A model generated the notes under the pieces. The model was not told the DNA's origin. It saw only the letters and a list, made by a program, of their open reading frames with translations, and did no database searches. Source: Solirubrobacter deserti (GTDB lineage Bacteria; Actinomycetota; Thermoleophilia; Solirubrobacterales; Solirubrobacteraceae). From it: a DNA stretch of 64,000 bases. The stretch spans positions 1 to 64,000 of the forward strand of contig NZ_JAPCID010000004.1 in the NCBI RefSeq assembly GCF_027587175.1. Direction: 5' to 3'. Positions 41,958 through 50,411 of this stretch are shown piece by piece (the stretch's first letter is position 1; every line of letters begins with the position of its first letter). The position numbers and the translations under genes were made by a program.

Positions 41958-43905
41958 ACAGCCGGACCAGCGTGACGTCCACCAGGACGGCGCTGGCAAG
42001 CCCGATGCCGGTCATCTTGATCACGGGATCGTGGTCAGTGGCGAAGCCCATGAAGACCGCGATCATGATTGCGCCGGCGGCGGTGATGATGCGCTTGGTG
42101 CCGGCGCACGCGGTCGCGATCGCCGCGCGGTGGTCGGCGTGGCGGCCCCACTCCTCACGCACCCGCGAGAGCAGGAACACGTTGTAGTCCGTGGAGAGCC
42201 CGAACAGGATCGCGAACATGAACAGCGGCACGTACGGGACGACCGGCTGCTGCTCGACGCCCAGCAGCGAGGCGCCCGTCGACGTCTGGAACGCGAGCGT
42301 GATGACGCCGTAGGCGGCCGCGATCGACGCCAGGTTGAACACCGCGGACATGACCGAGATCCGCCACGAGCGGAACGCGATCAGCAGCAACAGCAGCGAG
42401 AGCCCGACCACGGTCACCGCGAACACCGGGATGCGCGACGCGATCTTGCTCGCCTCGTCGCCGTAGCGGGCGGTGCGGCCACCGACGTAGGCGCGGGTGC
42501 CGGATGCGGGAACCACCGACTCGCGGATGCGCTCGACGAGCTCCCGCGTGGCCTCTTCCTGCGGGCCGTGCTTGGGGATGACGGTGATCACGGCCGCGTC
42601 GCCGGCCTCGTTCACCACGGCCGGCTCGAGCCGCGCGACCTCGCGATCGGCCGCGAGCCCGGCTTCCAGCTGCTTCAGGCCCGCCGCGTCCGGGTTGGCG
42701 ACGGCGAGCACCAGCGGCCCGTTGACGCCCGCGCCGAACCCGGCCGCGAGCCGGTCGTACGCCTGGCGCTGCGTGGCGTCGGTTCCGAGGTTGCGATCGT
42801 CGGGCTGGCCGAGCTGCAGGCCGGCGGCGGGAGCGGCCAGCGCGGCGGTGACCAGGCCGGCGGCGAGCAGCGCGAACACGGGCCGCTTGGTCGCCCACGG
42901 CGCCTTGACCGGCTTCGCGGCGCCGCGACGCTCCCGCTTGGGCAACAGCTTCTCCCCGGACTTCGCGAACCGCGCGGGAAGCAGCGTGACGCAGACGATC
43001 GCGCAGACGAGCACCACCAGGCCGGCGGCGACACCCGCGCGGCCGACGAACGGGATGCCGGTCACGAGCAGGCCGGAGATCGAGACCAGCACGATCCCGG
43101 CGGCGGTCAGCGCGGACTCGCCGGCGCTGCGGTTGGCGCGGCGGGCGGCCTCGAGCGGTTCACGCCCCGCGCGCAGCTCCTCCTGCTGGCGGGCGGTGAG
43201 CAGCAGCGCGTAGTCGATGCCCGCGCCGAGGCCGAGCATGCCGCCGAGCGTCGGCGCGAGCCCGGGCACGTCGGTGAGCGACGCGACCCACAGCAGCACG
43301 CCGAAGCCGGCGGCCACGCCGACGAGCGCGGTCCCGAGCGCGTTGCGCGCGGCGCGGGCGCTGCGCAGGACGATCACCAGCAGCGCGACCGCGATCAGCA
43401 GGCCCGCGAGCTCGCCGATCGGAAAGCCGCCCGTGGCGGCGCCGTCGATCGGCTCGCCGGACATGGCGACCGAGACGCCCTTCGGCGCCTTCGCGACCGC
43501 GGCCTCGAGCCGCTCGCGCGCGTCCGCGCCGAGGTCGGTCGCGTCCTGGTCGTAGCTGACGGTGGTGAAGGCGGTCTTGCCGTCCTCCGACGTCTGGAGC
43601 TCGGCGACGCCGACGACGTGCGGCTGGCGGTCGATGGCCTCGAGCGTCGGCGCGAGCGCCTGCGCCGAGAGGTCGCCGCTGAAGACGACGGCGGCGCTGG
43701 TGCCGGACTGCTGCGGGAAGCGCTCGGCGAGCAGGTCCTGCGCGGTCTGCGACTCGATGCCGGGGACCGTGAAGTCGTCCTTGAAGGTGCCGCCCACGGC
43801 CATGCCGCCGCCGATGACGGCGACGACGGTGGCGAGGACGGCGAGGGTCGCGATCCGGGGGCGGCGACCCATGACGTTGGCGAGCCAGGAGAGCAGGGAG
43901 GTCAT
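41866..43905 (-). CDS. MMPL-family RND transporter
   Basis: 679 residues, 12-helix resistance-nodulation-division type exporter of the MMPL family (lipid or drug export). Two similar halves each begin with an extracytoplasmic loop domain (GTFKDDFTVPGIESQTAQDL... and LGTDATQRQAYDRL) followed by helices such as GLGAGIDYALLLTARQQEELRAG, the GxxxDY proton-relay motif, and GLSTDYNVFLLSRVREEW in the second half, with Asp-Tyr again. ATG 43905 was chosen because TATCTT lies 7 nt upstream (43918..43913), giving a leaderless start, instead of the longer GTG frame. Divergent from a TetR-family gene across 73 bp, so probably repressed by it. Confidence 0.88.
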   Translation of the reverse strand: MTSLLSWLANVMGRRPRIATLAVLATVVAVIGGGMAVGGTFKDDFTVPGIESQTAQDLLAERFPQQSGTSAAVVFSGDLSAQALAPTLEAIDRQPHVVGVAELQTSEDGKTAFTTVSYDQDATDLGADARERLEAAVAKAPKGVSVAMSGEPIDGAATGGFPIGELAGLLIAVALLVIVLRSARAARNALGTALVGVAAGFGVLLWVASLTDVPGLAPTLGGMLGLGAGIDYALLLTARQQEELRAGREPLEAARRANRSAGESALTAAGIVLVSISGLLVTGIPFVGRAGVAAGLVVLVCAIVCVTLLPARFAKSGEKLLPKRERRGAAKPVKAPWATKRPVFALLAAGLVTAALAAPAAGLQLGQPDDRNLGTDATQRQAYDRLAAGFGAGVNGPLVLAVANPDAAGLKQLEAGLAADREVARLEPAVVNEAGDAAVITVIPKHGPQEEATRELVERIRESVVPASGTRAYVGGRTARYGDEASKIASRIPVFAVTVVGLSLLLLLIAFRSWRISVMSAVFNLASIAAAYGVITLAFQTSTGASLLGVEQQPVVPYVPLFMFAILFGLSTDYNVFLLSRVREEWGRHADHRAAIATACAGTKRIITAAGAIMIAVFMGFATDHDPVIKMTGIGLASAVLVDVTLVRLFMAPAALTLLGNRLWPERRRAGAPVFVRAQ

Positions 43906-43978
43906 GGCGAACAAGATACATATACGCAGTCTAAGTTTCAACTGAGTTTATATTTGGTCTCAGTGCTAGGTTGTTTCC
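43906..43978. promoter_or_regulatory. MMPL/TetR divergent promoters with candidate operator
   Basis: AT-rich. Minus -10 TATCTT (43918..43913), 7 nt from ATG 43905. Plus -10 TAGGTT (43967-43972), 6 nt from GTG 43979. Inverted repeat actgag (43941-43946) / ctcagt (43959-43964) with a 12-nt spacer sits between them, sized like a TetR operator and placed to block both promoters. Confidence 0.55.
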
Positions 43979-44572
43979 GTGGCTGGGCTCCGGGAGCGCA
44001 AGAAGCAGGCGACGCGCGCGGCGATCCGCCAGGCCGCCATGGCGCTGTTCGACGAGCAGGGGTTCGCGGCGACGACGATCGACCAGATCGCCGCCGGGGC
44101 CGAGGTCTCGCGCGCGACCGTCCTGAATTACTTCGGGACCAAGGAGGACATCGTCTTCGGCGACGCGCCCGCGGCCGCCGAGGCGCTCCGCGAGGCACTG
44201 GCCGCGGGGGACGAAGCCCTCACGACGTTCCGGGACTGGCTGCTCGCGCTGGTGGAGCTCGGCGGATGGATCGAGCCCGAGCTCGTGCTCCAGCAGCGGC
44301 TCGCCGAAGAGGCGCCGACGGTCGCCGCACGCCGGCTTGCGCTCCACCAGGAGTTCGCGCGCGTGATCGCCGACGCGCTCGTCGAGCAGTTCGGGCCCGA
44401 CCGGCGCGTGCCGGCGACGCTCGCCGCGGCTTCGCTGACGGCGGCGATGGAGGTCATCGAGCACACCGCCGCCGAGCACGGCGGCACGGTCCCACGGGCG
44501 GACGTCGACCGGCTGCTCGCGGACGCGGTGGCGTTCGCCCAGGCCGGGATGTCCGCGATCGCTCAGGAGTAG
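43979..44572 (+). CDS. TetR/AcrR family transcriptional regulator
   Basis: 197 residues. N-terminal TetR helix-turn-helix: KKQATRAAIRQAAMALFDEQGFAATTIDQIAAGAEVSRATVLNYFGTKEDI, here split between residues ~7 and ~55, with the diagnostic YF-x-x-K-E motif. The C-terminal half is an all-helical ligand-binding domain (AHRLALHQEFARVIADALVEQFGPD-like). It probably represses itself and the divergent MMPL exporter gene through the 24-bp inverted repeat in the shared promoter. GTG 43979 leaderless start. The ligand is unknown, presumably the MMPL substrate. Confidence 0.9.
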   Translation: MAGLRERKKQATRAAIRQAAMALFDEQGFAATTIDQIAAGAEVSRATVLNYFGTKEDIVFGDAPAAAEALREALAAGDEALTTFRDWLLALVELGGWIEPELVLQQRLAEEAPTVAARRLALHQEFARVIADALVEQFGPDRRVPATLAAASLTAAMEVIEHTAAEHGGTVPRADVDRLLADAVAFAQAGMSAIAQE

Positions 44573-44582
44573 CGTTCCGCCC

Positions 44583-45275
44583 GTGGACCGTGCCGACCAA
44601 TGGCTGCACTGCGAGCTGCGCGACGGGACGGCAGAGGGCGGGCTGGATGCACTCGAGGCGCTCGAGGCCGCGGGCGCGGTGACCGTCGCCGAGGCGGCGC
44701 GCTGGCGGGAACGGTTCGTGGGCTCGGCTGAACCGCAACCGGTCGCGGACGCGAGTGAGCGGGCTCAGCGGCTGCTCGCGACCTGGCTGGACAGCGTGCC
44801 CGTGAGCGCGCGCGGCGACGAGCCGGCCGTTCGGCGCTTCCAGGGCGCCCTCGGGCTGCTCGCCGCGGCCGGAGCCGCCGATGCGCGCGCGTGGGACACG
44901 GCGTTGCGCGCGCGTGCCGGGTGGCCGAGTGCCGCAGAGGAGCGGGCGCTCGAACGCGAGCTGAATGCGGGCGCGACGGAGGTCGACTTGCTCGCGGTCG
45001 TACCCGGGCCGCCGGACGTTCGCGGCGGTCACCGCCTGTTGCTCGTCCTGCGGTTCGCGGACGGCATCTCGGTCCTCGTCGAAGGCGAGTCAGACGACGA
45101 TTGGCCTGAGTGGACCTTGACCGACGACGCCCGAACGACGTACCGCGTCAGCGGATTCGGCGGCGACGCCCACAGCTCTCACGCGTCGTTTTACGGCGCG
45201 CCGCCGGCGACCGCCCGCCGGCTCGATCTGTCGCTGGATGGTCACGACGACGTCACGTTCCGGGTCGACCTGTGA
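44583..45275 (+). CDS. Uncharacterised protein, tandem paralogue 1
   Basis: 230 residues, no signal peptide or membrane helix. An alpha-helical Ala/Arg-rich N-terminal half (DRADQWLHCELRDGTAEGGLDALEALEAAGA...) contains two copies of an A-x-x-W helix, followed by a beta-rich C-terminal domain (HRLLLVLRFADGISVLVEGE, WTLTDDARTTYRVSG, RRLDLSLDGHDDVTFRVDL). The next gene has the same two-part layout, so the two are paralogues. I do not recognise the family. GTG start with TAGCGT 7 nt upstream, leaderless, 10 bp after the TetR gene stop. Its stop overlaps the next start (GTGA). Confidence 0.6.
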   Translation: MDRADQWLHCELRDGTAEGGLDALEALEAAGAVTVAEAARWRERFVGSAEPQPVADASERAQRLLATWLDSVPVSARGDEPAVRRFQGALGLLAAAGAADARAWDTALRARAGWPSAAEERALERELNAGATEVDLLAVVPGPPDVRGGHRLLLVLRFADGISVLVEGESDDDWPEWTLTDDARTTYRVSGFGGDAHSSHASFYGAPPATARRLDLSLDGHDDVTFRVDL

Positions 45276-46180
45276 CCGACGCGCGGTTCGAGGCCCAGGC
45301 ATGGCTGTGGACATGGGCCGGGATCGGCGCCGACGACGCTTCCTACGCCGACGGCCTCGCGGCCGCGGCCGAGCACTCGGCGCTGTTCAGCGCGGACGAG
45401 ATCGTTCAGTGGCGGCGGGTGCTCGCCGGCGAGCCGCCACCGGCGGCGCCGGGCTCCGGCGCCGCGGCGCACCGGCACCTCGAGCGCCTGCTGGACGACG
45501 TGCGCCCGCTGTCCCGCAATCCTCGGCCCGAGGCGGTGCGGGCCGGCCGCCGCTTCGACGCCGCGCTGACCGCGCTCCACCGCGCCGGGGTGCTGGGCGA
45601 CGACGTAGAAGCCGAATGGCGCGCTCGGCGGCTCGCGGTGGCCACGCCGTGGCTCGAGGACGAGGAGCGGCTGCAGCTCCTCGCCGCAACGGGCATCCAC
45701 GCGGTCGCCATCCCGCCGGCGACGGCGGAGGAGGAAGCCGCGGACGCCGCTCCCGTGGAGGAGCTCGAGGTGCTCGCACGCCGGGGCCACGTGCGGACCG
45801 TTCACGTGCCCGAGCGCGTGGAACGGCACGACGGCCTCGCGGTCGTGGCCGTCGTCACCCGTACCGAGTCGACCGAGGTGCTGTTCCACCACGTCGGCGG
45901 TGAGCAGGGCACCGATCACGGGCTCGCCGCGCTGGACGCGTTCGAGGCGGCGCTCGACGCGCTGGTGCCGCCGGCGCTGCACGACGATCAGGGCACGCGT
46001 TACGAGCCCGTCGCTCCACGGCCGGTGGGCGGTGGCGGGACGGCTGGGACGCCCGACCCCGAGCGGCCACGCGTCATCACGGGCACTTGGCGTTATCAGC
46101 CACCAGCGCCCGATGCGGCGGCGACGTTCGAGGTCCACGCCGCGGGCTTATCCTCCACGTGTCGAGCGAGGGAGACGTGA
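45272..46180 (+). CDS. Uncharacterised protein, tandem paralogue 2
   Basis: 302 residues. It shares its layout with the preceding gene: a helical N-terminus with WLWTWAGIGADDASYADGLAAAAEHSALFSADEIVQWRRVL, here in two repeats (about 5-55 and 75-130), and a beta C-terminal region (DGLAVVAVVTRTESTEVLFHH, LHDDQGTRYEPV, GTWRYQPPAPDAAATFEVHA). Relative to paralogue 1 it is expanded by an Ala/Glu-rich linker near residue 150. The GTG start overlaps the previous stop by GTGA, and its own stop overlaps the ATG of an aldehyde dehydrogenase gene (TGATG). Family and function unknown. Confidence 0.6.
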   Translation: MTDARFEAQAWLWTWAGIGADDASYADGLAAAAEHSALFSADEIVQWRRVLAGEPPPAAPGSGAAAHRHLERLLDDVRPLSRNPRPEAVRAGRRFDAALTALHRAGVLGDDVEAEWRARRLAVATPWLEDEERLQLLAATGIHAVAIPPATAEEEAADAAPVEELEVLARRGHVRTVHVPERVERHDGLAVVAVVTRTESTEVLFHHVGGEQGTDHGLAALDAFEAALDALVPPALHDDQGTRYEPVAPRPVGGGGTAGTPDPERPRVITGTWRYQPPAPDAAATFEVHAAGLSSTCRARET

Positions 46181-47661
46181 TGGCCACCGTGGACCTTCCC
46201 CAGTACGAGCTCTACGTCGCCGGGGAGCGCGTGCCGCCCGCCGAGGGACGCTTCTACGACACCGTCGACCCCTACACGGGTGAGGCGTGGGCGCGCGTGC
46301 CGGACGCCGGCGACGCGGACGTCGACCGCGCCGTCGCCGCCGCGCGCGCCGCGTTCGAGGGCGAGTGGGGCGCGAGGACGGGGTTCGAGCGCTCGCGGCT
46401 CATGCACCGGCTCGCGGACCTGATCGAGCGCGACGCGGACCGGCTCGCCGAGCTCGAGTCGCGCGACAGCGGCAAGCTCCTGCGCGAGTTCAGCGGCCAG
46501 ATGCGGCTGCTGCCGTCCTGGTACCGGTACTTCGCGGGCTGGGCGGACAAGCTCGCGGGCGAGTCGATCCCGTCGGACAAGCCGAACTTCGTCGCGTTCA
46601 CGCAGCGCGTGCCGGTGGGCGTGGTGGCGGCGGTCGTGCCGTGGAACTCGCCGCTGCTGCTGCTGACGTGGAAGCTCGCGCCCGCGCTCGCGACCGGCTG
46701 CACGATGGTCGTCAAGCCGTCCGACCACACACCGGTGACCGCGCTCGAGCTGGCGCGGCTCGTGACCGAGGCCGGCATCCCGGACGGCGTGTTCAACGTC
46801 ATCACCGGCAACGGCCCGGCGGTGGGCCGCGCGCTCGTCCGCCACCCGGGCGTCGACAAGGTCGCGTTCACGGGCTCGACCAAGACCGGCATCGACGTCG
46901 CGGAAGGCGCGACCTCCCACCTCGCCAGGGTGACGCTCGAGCTCGGCGGCAAGTCGGCGCAGGTGATCTTCCCGGACGCCGACCTCGAGGCCGCCGCCAA
47001 CGGCGTGATCGCGGGCGTGTTCGCCGCGACGGGCCAGACGTGCATGGCGGGCTCGCGGCTGGTCGTGCACGAGGACGTGCACGACGAGCTGGTCGAGCGC
47101 GTCGTCGCCCGCGCGAACGAGATCGTCCTCGGCAACCCGCTCGAGGAGACGACCGAGATGGGCCCGCTGGCCAACGCCCGGCAGTTCGAGAAGGTCACGG
47201 GCATCCTGGAGGCGGCGCTGGCGCAGGGCGCGAAGGCAGCGTGCGGCGGCGGCGCCGCGACCGAGCTCGGCGGCTACTTTGTCCAGCCCACGCTGTTGAC
47301 CAACGTGACTCCCGACTCTCCCGCCGTGCGCGAGGAGATCTTCGGCCCCGTCACCGCGGCGATGACGTTCACCGAGGAGGACGAGGCGGTGGCGCTGGCC
47401 AACGCCACCGAGTACGGGCTTGCCGGCTCGGTGTGGACGCTCGACGTGCGCCGCGCGATGCGCGTCGCTCAGCGCCTGCGCGCCGGCACGGTGTGGATCA
47501 ACGCGTACCGCGTCGTCGGCCCGAACGTCCCGTTCGGTGGCTTCGGCGCGTCCGGCATCGGGCGCGAGAACGGCTACGACGTGCTGCGCGAGTACACCGA
47601 GACGCGCTCCATCTGGATCGAGACCTCGGGCGCGACGCGGGACCCGTTCACGCTCGGGTGA
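46180..47661 (+). CDS. Aldehyde dehydrogenase family protein
   Basis: 493-residue NAD(P)-dependent aldehyde dehydrogenase. Motifs: PWNSPLLLLTWKLAPALATG (cofactor), FTGSTKTG, the general base LELGGKSAQVIF (Glu), nucleophile Cys in GQTCMAGSRL (about Cys288), and the late EIFGPVTA and PFGGFGASGIGREN segments. The substrate is not determinable; the sequence is close to betaine/hydroxymuconic semialdehyde-type dehydrogenases. ATG 46180 was chosen because AGGGAG stands 6-11 nt upstream and it overlaps the previous stop by one base. This makes it the third member of a coupled trio with two unknown paralogues. Confidence 0.9.
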   Translation: MATVDLPQYELYVAGERVPPAEGRFYDTVDPYTGEAWARVPDAGDADVDRAVAAARAAFEGEWGARTGFERSRLMHRLADLIERDADRLAELESRDSGKLLREFSGQMRLLPSWYRYFAGWADKLAGESIPSDKPNFVAFTQRVPVGVVAAVVPWNSPLLLLTWKLAPALATGCTMVVKPSDHTPVTALELARLVTEAGIPDGVFNVITGNGPAVGRALVRHPGVDKVAFTGSTKTGIDVAEGATSHLARVTLELGGKSAQVIFPDADLEAAANGVIAGVFAATGQTCMAGSRLVVHEDVHDELVERVVARANEIVLGNPLEETTEMGPLANARQFEKVTGILEAALAQGAKAACGGGAATELGGYFVQPTLLTNVTPDSPAVREEIFGPVTAAMTFTEEDEAVALANATEYGLAGSVWTLDVRRAMRVAQRLRAGTVWINAYRVVGPNVPFGGFGASGIGRENGYDVLREYTETRSIWIETSGATRDPFTLG

Positions 47662-47697
47662 CCGATGAGTTCCGGCCCGGGGGGTCGTTGTAGGGGC

Positions 47698-48084
47698 ATG
47701 ATCTCCGACGACCTCCGCGCCCTGCTGGACGCCACCAACGTCGCCCACGTCGCCACCGTGCTGCCCGACGGCGGGCCGCACACCGTGCCGGTCTGGGTCG
47801 GCACGGACGGCGACCACGTGGTGTTCCTCACCGGCCCCGGCTCCCGCAAGGCGCGTAACCTGGCGGGCGACGAGCGCGTGGCGCTGTCGCTGACCGCGGC
47901 CCACAACCCGTTCCACATGGCCTATCTGCGCGGCCACGTCGCCGAGCGCGTCGAGGGCGATGAGGCGTGGACGATCATCGACCGCCTCTCGCACAAGTAC
48001 CTCGGCGGCCCGTACCCGCGCGACGAGGAGCGCGTGGTCTTCCGCGTCGCGGTCGACCACGCGCGAGCCGGCTCGTTCGGGTGA
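47698..48084 (+). CDS. PPOX-class F420-dependent enzyme family protein
   Basis: 128-residue split-barrel flavin/F420-binding protein. ISDDLRALLDATNVAHVATVLPDGGPHTVPVWV is the typical opening of the F420-dependent PPOX (TIGR03618) family, followed by VVFLTGPGSRKARNL and the VALSLTAAHNPFHMAYLRG region. Relatives bind F420 or FMN and reduce small molecules; the exact reaction is unknown. F420 usage is common in actinobacteria. Its stop TGA abuts the stop of the next, convergent, gene, forming TGATCA. The start ATG 47698 follows gtagggg. Confidence 0.82.
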   Translation: MISDDLRALLDATNVAHVATVLPDGGPHTVPVWVGTDGDHVVFLTGPGSRKARNLAGDERVALSLTAAHNPFHMAYLRGHVAERVEGDEAWTIIDRLSHKYLGGPYPRDEERVVFRVAVDHARAGSFG

Positions 48085-49533
48085 TCAGTCGAGGCTGATC
48101 ATCGCGTGCTTGATGCGCGTGTAGTCGTCGAGCGCGTAGGTCGACAGGTCCTTGCCGTAGCCGGACTCCTTGAAGCCGCCGTGCGGCATCTCGGACAGGA
48201 ACGGCAGGTGGTCGTTGACCCACACGCAGCCGAAGTCGAGCGCGCGCACGCCGTTGAGCGCCTTGCCGACGTCGCGCGTCCAGATCGAGGCGGCGAGGCC
48301 GTACGGGACGTCGTTGGCGAAGCGGATCGCCTCGTCCTCGTCCGCGACGCGCTGGACGGTGACGACCGGCCCGAAGATCTCCTGCTGGACGATCTCCGCG
48401 TCCTGGCCGACGCCGGTGACGACGGTCGGCTCCACGAAGTACCCGCCGTCGCGGCCGGTGGAGCCGCCGAGCAGGAGGTTGGCCCCGCCGTCGACGGCAC
48501 GGTCGAGGAAGCCGAGCACGCGCTGCTGCTGGGCGGCGCTGACGACCGGGCCCATCTCGATGGCGTCGCCCTCGGCGGGATCGCCCACCGTGAGGGAGGC
48601 GGCCGCGGGCACGAGCGCCTCGAGCAGCGCGTCGTAGATCGAGGGTGTGGCCAGCACGCGGGCCGCGGCCGTGCAGTCCTGCCCCGAGTTGCAGAAGCTC
48701 GCGACGCGCAGGCCGGCCGCGACCTTGGCCGGGTCGGCGTCGTCAAGCACCACGACCGGCGCCTTGCCGCCGAGCTCGAGGTGCACGCGCTTGAGGCTGT
48801 CCGCCGCCGCCTTTGCGATCCACTTGCCGGTGGGCACGCTGCCGGTGAGCGAGACGAGCGCGACGTCGCGGTGGGTGACGATGCCGCGGCCCACCGGATC
48901 GCCCTCGCCCGTGATGACGTTGAGCACGCCGGGCGGGAAGATCTCCGCGGCCAGCTCGGCCAGCTTCAACGTGCTGAGCGGCGTGATCTCCGACGGCTTG
49001 AGGACGACCACGTTGCCGGTCGCGAGCGCGGGCGCGATCTTCCAGATCGCCATCATCAGCGGGTAGTTCCACGGCGCGATCTGGCCGACGATGCCGACCG
49101 GCTCGCGGCGGATGAACGACGTGTGCGTGGGGCTGTACTCGCCCGCTGCGGGAGCATTCTGAACGCGCGCGGCGCCCGCGAAGAAGCGCAGCTCGTCGCT
49201 GCAGATCGGCAGCTCCTCGTCCGCGAGCGAGCGCGGCTTGCCGACGTTGGCGATCTCCAGCGCGGCGAGCTCGCCAGCGTGGCGGTCGACGGCGTCGGCG
49301 AGCGCGAGGAGCGCCTCCTGACGCTGGGCGGGCGTCGTGTCGCGCCAGCCGATGCGCGCGTTGCGGGCGGCGGCCATCGCACGCTCGACGTCGGCTTCGG
49401 TGCCCTCGGGCACGCGCCCGATGACGTCGCCGTTGGCGGGGTTGAGGATCTCGCGGGTGGCGCCGTCGACCGCGTCGACCAGCTCGCCGCCCACGAGGTT
49501 GCGGAGCTCGTGCACCGCGACGAGGCTACTCAT
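48085..49533 (-). CDS. Aldehyde dehydrogenase (aminobutyraldehyde dehydrogenase-like)
   Basis: 482 residues. ALDH motifs: PWNYPLMMAIWKIAPALATG, SLTGSVPTGKWIA, LELGGKAPVVVL (Glu base), GQDCTAAARVL (nucleophile Cys) and EIFGPVVTVQR, with the CTAAARVL variant characteristic of gamma-aminobutyraldehyde and related amino-aldehyde dehydrogenases. It is the last gene of a five-gene operon with an omega-aminotransferase, a CoA-acylating semialdehyde dehydrogenase, a flavin amine-oxidase-like enzyme and a DapA-like gene. The context therefore fits oxidation of an amino-aldehyde. ATG 49533 overlaps the upstream stop (ATGA). Confidence 0.85.
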   Translation of the reverse strand: MSSLVAVHELRNLVGGELVDAVDGATREILNPANGDVIGRVPEGTEADVERAMAAARNARIGWRDTTPAQRQEALLALADAVDRHAGELAALEIANVGKPRSLADEELPICSDELRFFAGAARVQNAPAAGEYSPTHTSFIRREPVGIVGQIAPWNYPLMMAIWKIAPALATGNVVVLKPSEITPLSTLKLAELAAEIFPPGVLNVITGEGDPVGRGIVTHRDVALVSLTGSVPTGKWIAKAAADSLKRVHLELGGKAPVVVLDDADPAKVAAGLRVASFCNSGQDCTAAARVLATPSIYDALLEALVPAAASLTVGDPAEGDAIEMGPVVSAAQQQRVLGFLDRAVDGGANLLLGGSTGRDGGYFVEPTVVTGVGQDAEIVQQEIFGPVVTVQRVADEDEAIRFANDVPYGLAASIWTRDVGKALNGVRALDFGCVWVNDHLPFLSEMPHGGFKESGYGKDLSTYALDDYTRIKHAMISLD

Positions 49534-50411
49534 CGAACCGACGAAACCGTCGCGGCCTCGATGGCGGCCGCGAGGCGCACCCGGTCGGCGTCCTCGAGCT
49601 CCAGCAGCGGCCCGCGCACCGGCCCGGTGGTGAAGCCTGTGAGGCGCGCGCCCGCCTTCACGCCCGCGGTGTAGGCCACGCTCTCGAGCACGTCGCAGAC
49701 CGCCCAGAGGCGTGCCCACAGCTCGCGCGCGGCGGGCAGGTCGATGTCGTCGATGAGCAGGCGGTGCAGCTCGACGCACTGTTCCGGCAGCACGGACGCG
49801 GTGCCCCACACGACCGCCTCCACGCCCGCGGCCAGCGCATGGAACGTGTGCGTGTCGAAGCCGTTGAGCAGCGTCGGGCCGTCGCCGTGGATCAGCGCCT
49901 GCGCGTACGTCGCGTCGCCGCCGGTGTCCTTCAGACACGTGACGCCGGGGAGCTCGGCGAGCTGCTCGGCGGTGAGCGTGGTGCCCGAGACGCCGGGCAT
50001 GTTGTAGTACATGACCGGGATCGAGATCGCGTCCGCGACGGCCTGGAAATGTGCCTTCAGCTCGCGCCAGGACGGGGCGTCGTAGAAGGGCGGGATGATC
50101 ATCACCGCGGCCGCGCCGGCCTGCTCGGCGTGCACGCTCAGCTCGACCGTCTCGCGCGTCGAGAGCGCCGCCGTGCCGGCGACGACGGGCACGTGCCCAT
50201 CGGCGGCCTTCACGACCGTCTCGACGAGCAGCCTGCGCTCGGCGTTGGTGAGCGTCGTGAACTCGCCGGTGCTGCCGCCCGGCACGAGGCCGCCGACGCC
50301 GGCCGCGATCAGGCGTTCGACGTTGGCCGTCAGCGCCTCGGTGTCGATCGCGGACCCGTCTTCGGTGAAGGGCGTGAGCAGCGCAGGCAGGACCCCGTGA
50401 AAGTCAGACAT
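49530..50411 (-). CDS. DapA/NAL-family lyase (dihydrodipicolinate synthase family)
   Basis: 293-residue TIM-barrel class I aldolase family protein. Residues matching the family: GGSTGEFTTLT (substrate carboxylate site), YYNMPGVSG (catalytic Tyr) and CLKDTGG (Schiff-base Lys, about residue 161). Family members include dihydrodipicolinate synthase, N-acetylneuraminate lyase and several 2-oxo acid aldolases or dehydratases. A lysine-biosynthesis role is unlikely in this catabolic operon, so the substrate is open. It overlaps the flavin oxidase gene by 8 nt upstream and the aldehyde dehydrogenase gene by ATGA downstream. Confidence 0.85.
   Translation of the reverse strand: MSDFHGVLPALLTPFTEDGSAIDTEALTANVERLIAAGVGGLVPGGSTGEFTTLTNAERRLLVETVVKAADGHVPVVAGTAALSTRETVELSVHAEQAGAAAVMIIPPFYDAPSWRELKAHFQAVADAISIPVMYYNMPGVSGTTLTAEQLAELPGVTCLKDTGGDATYAQALIHGDGPTLLNGFDTHTFHALAAGVEAVVWGTASVLPEQCVELHRLLIDDIDLPAARELWARLWAVCDVLESVAYTAGVKAGARLTGFTTGPVRGPLLELEDADRVRLAAAIEAATVSSVR

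Noticed and set aside
49530-50411. Calling the DapA-like gene lysine-biosynthetic dapA
   Set aside because: It is embedded in a catabolic operon with no other lysine-pathway gene, and the family has many other substrates.
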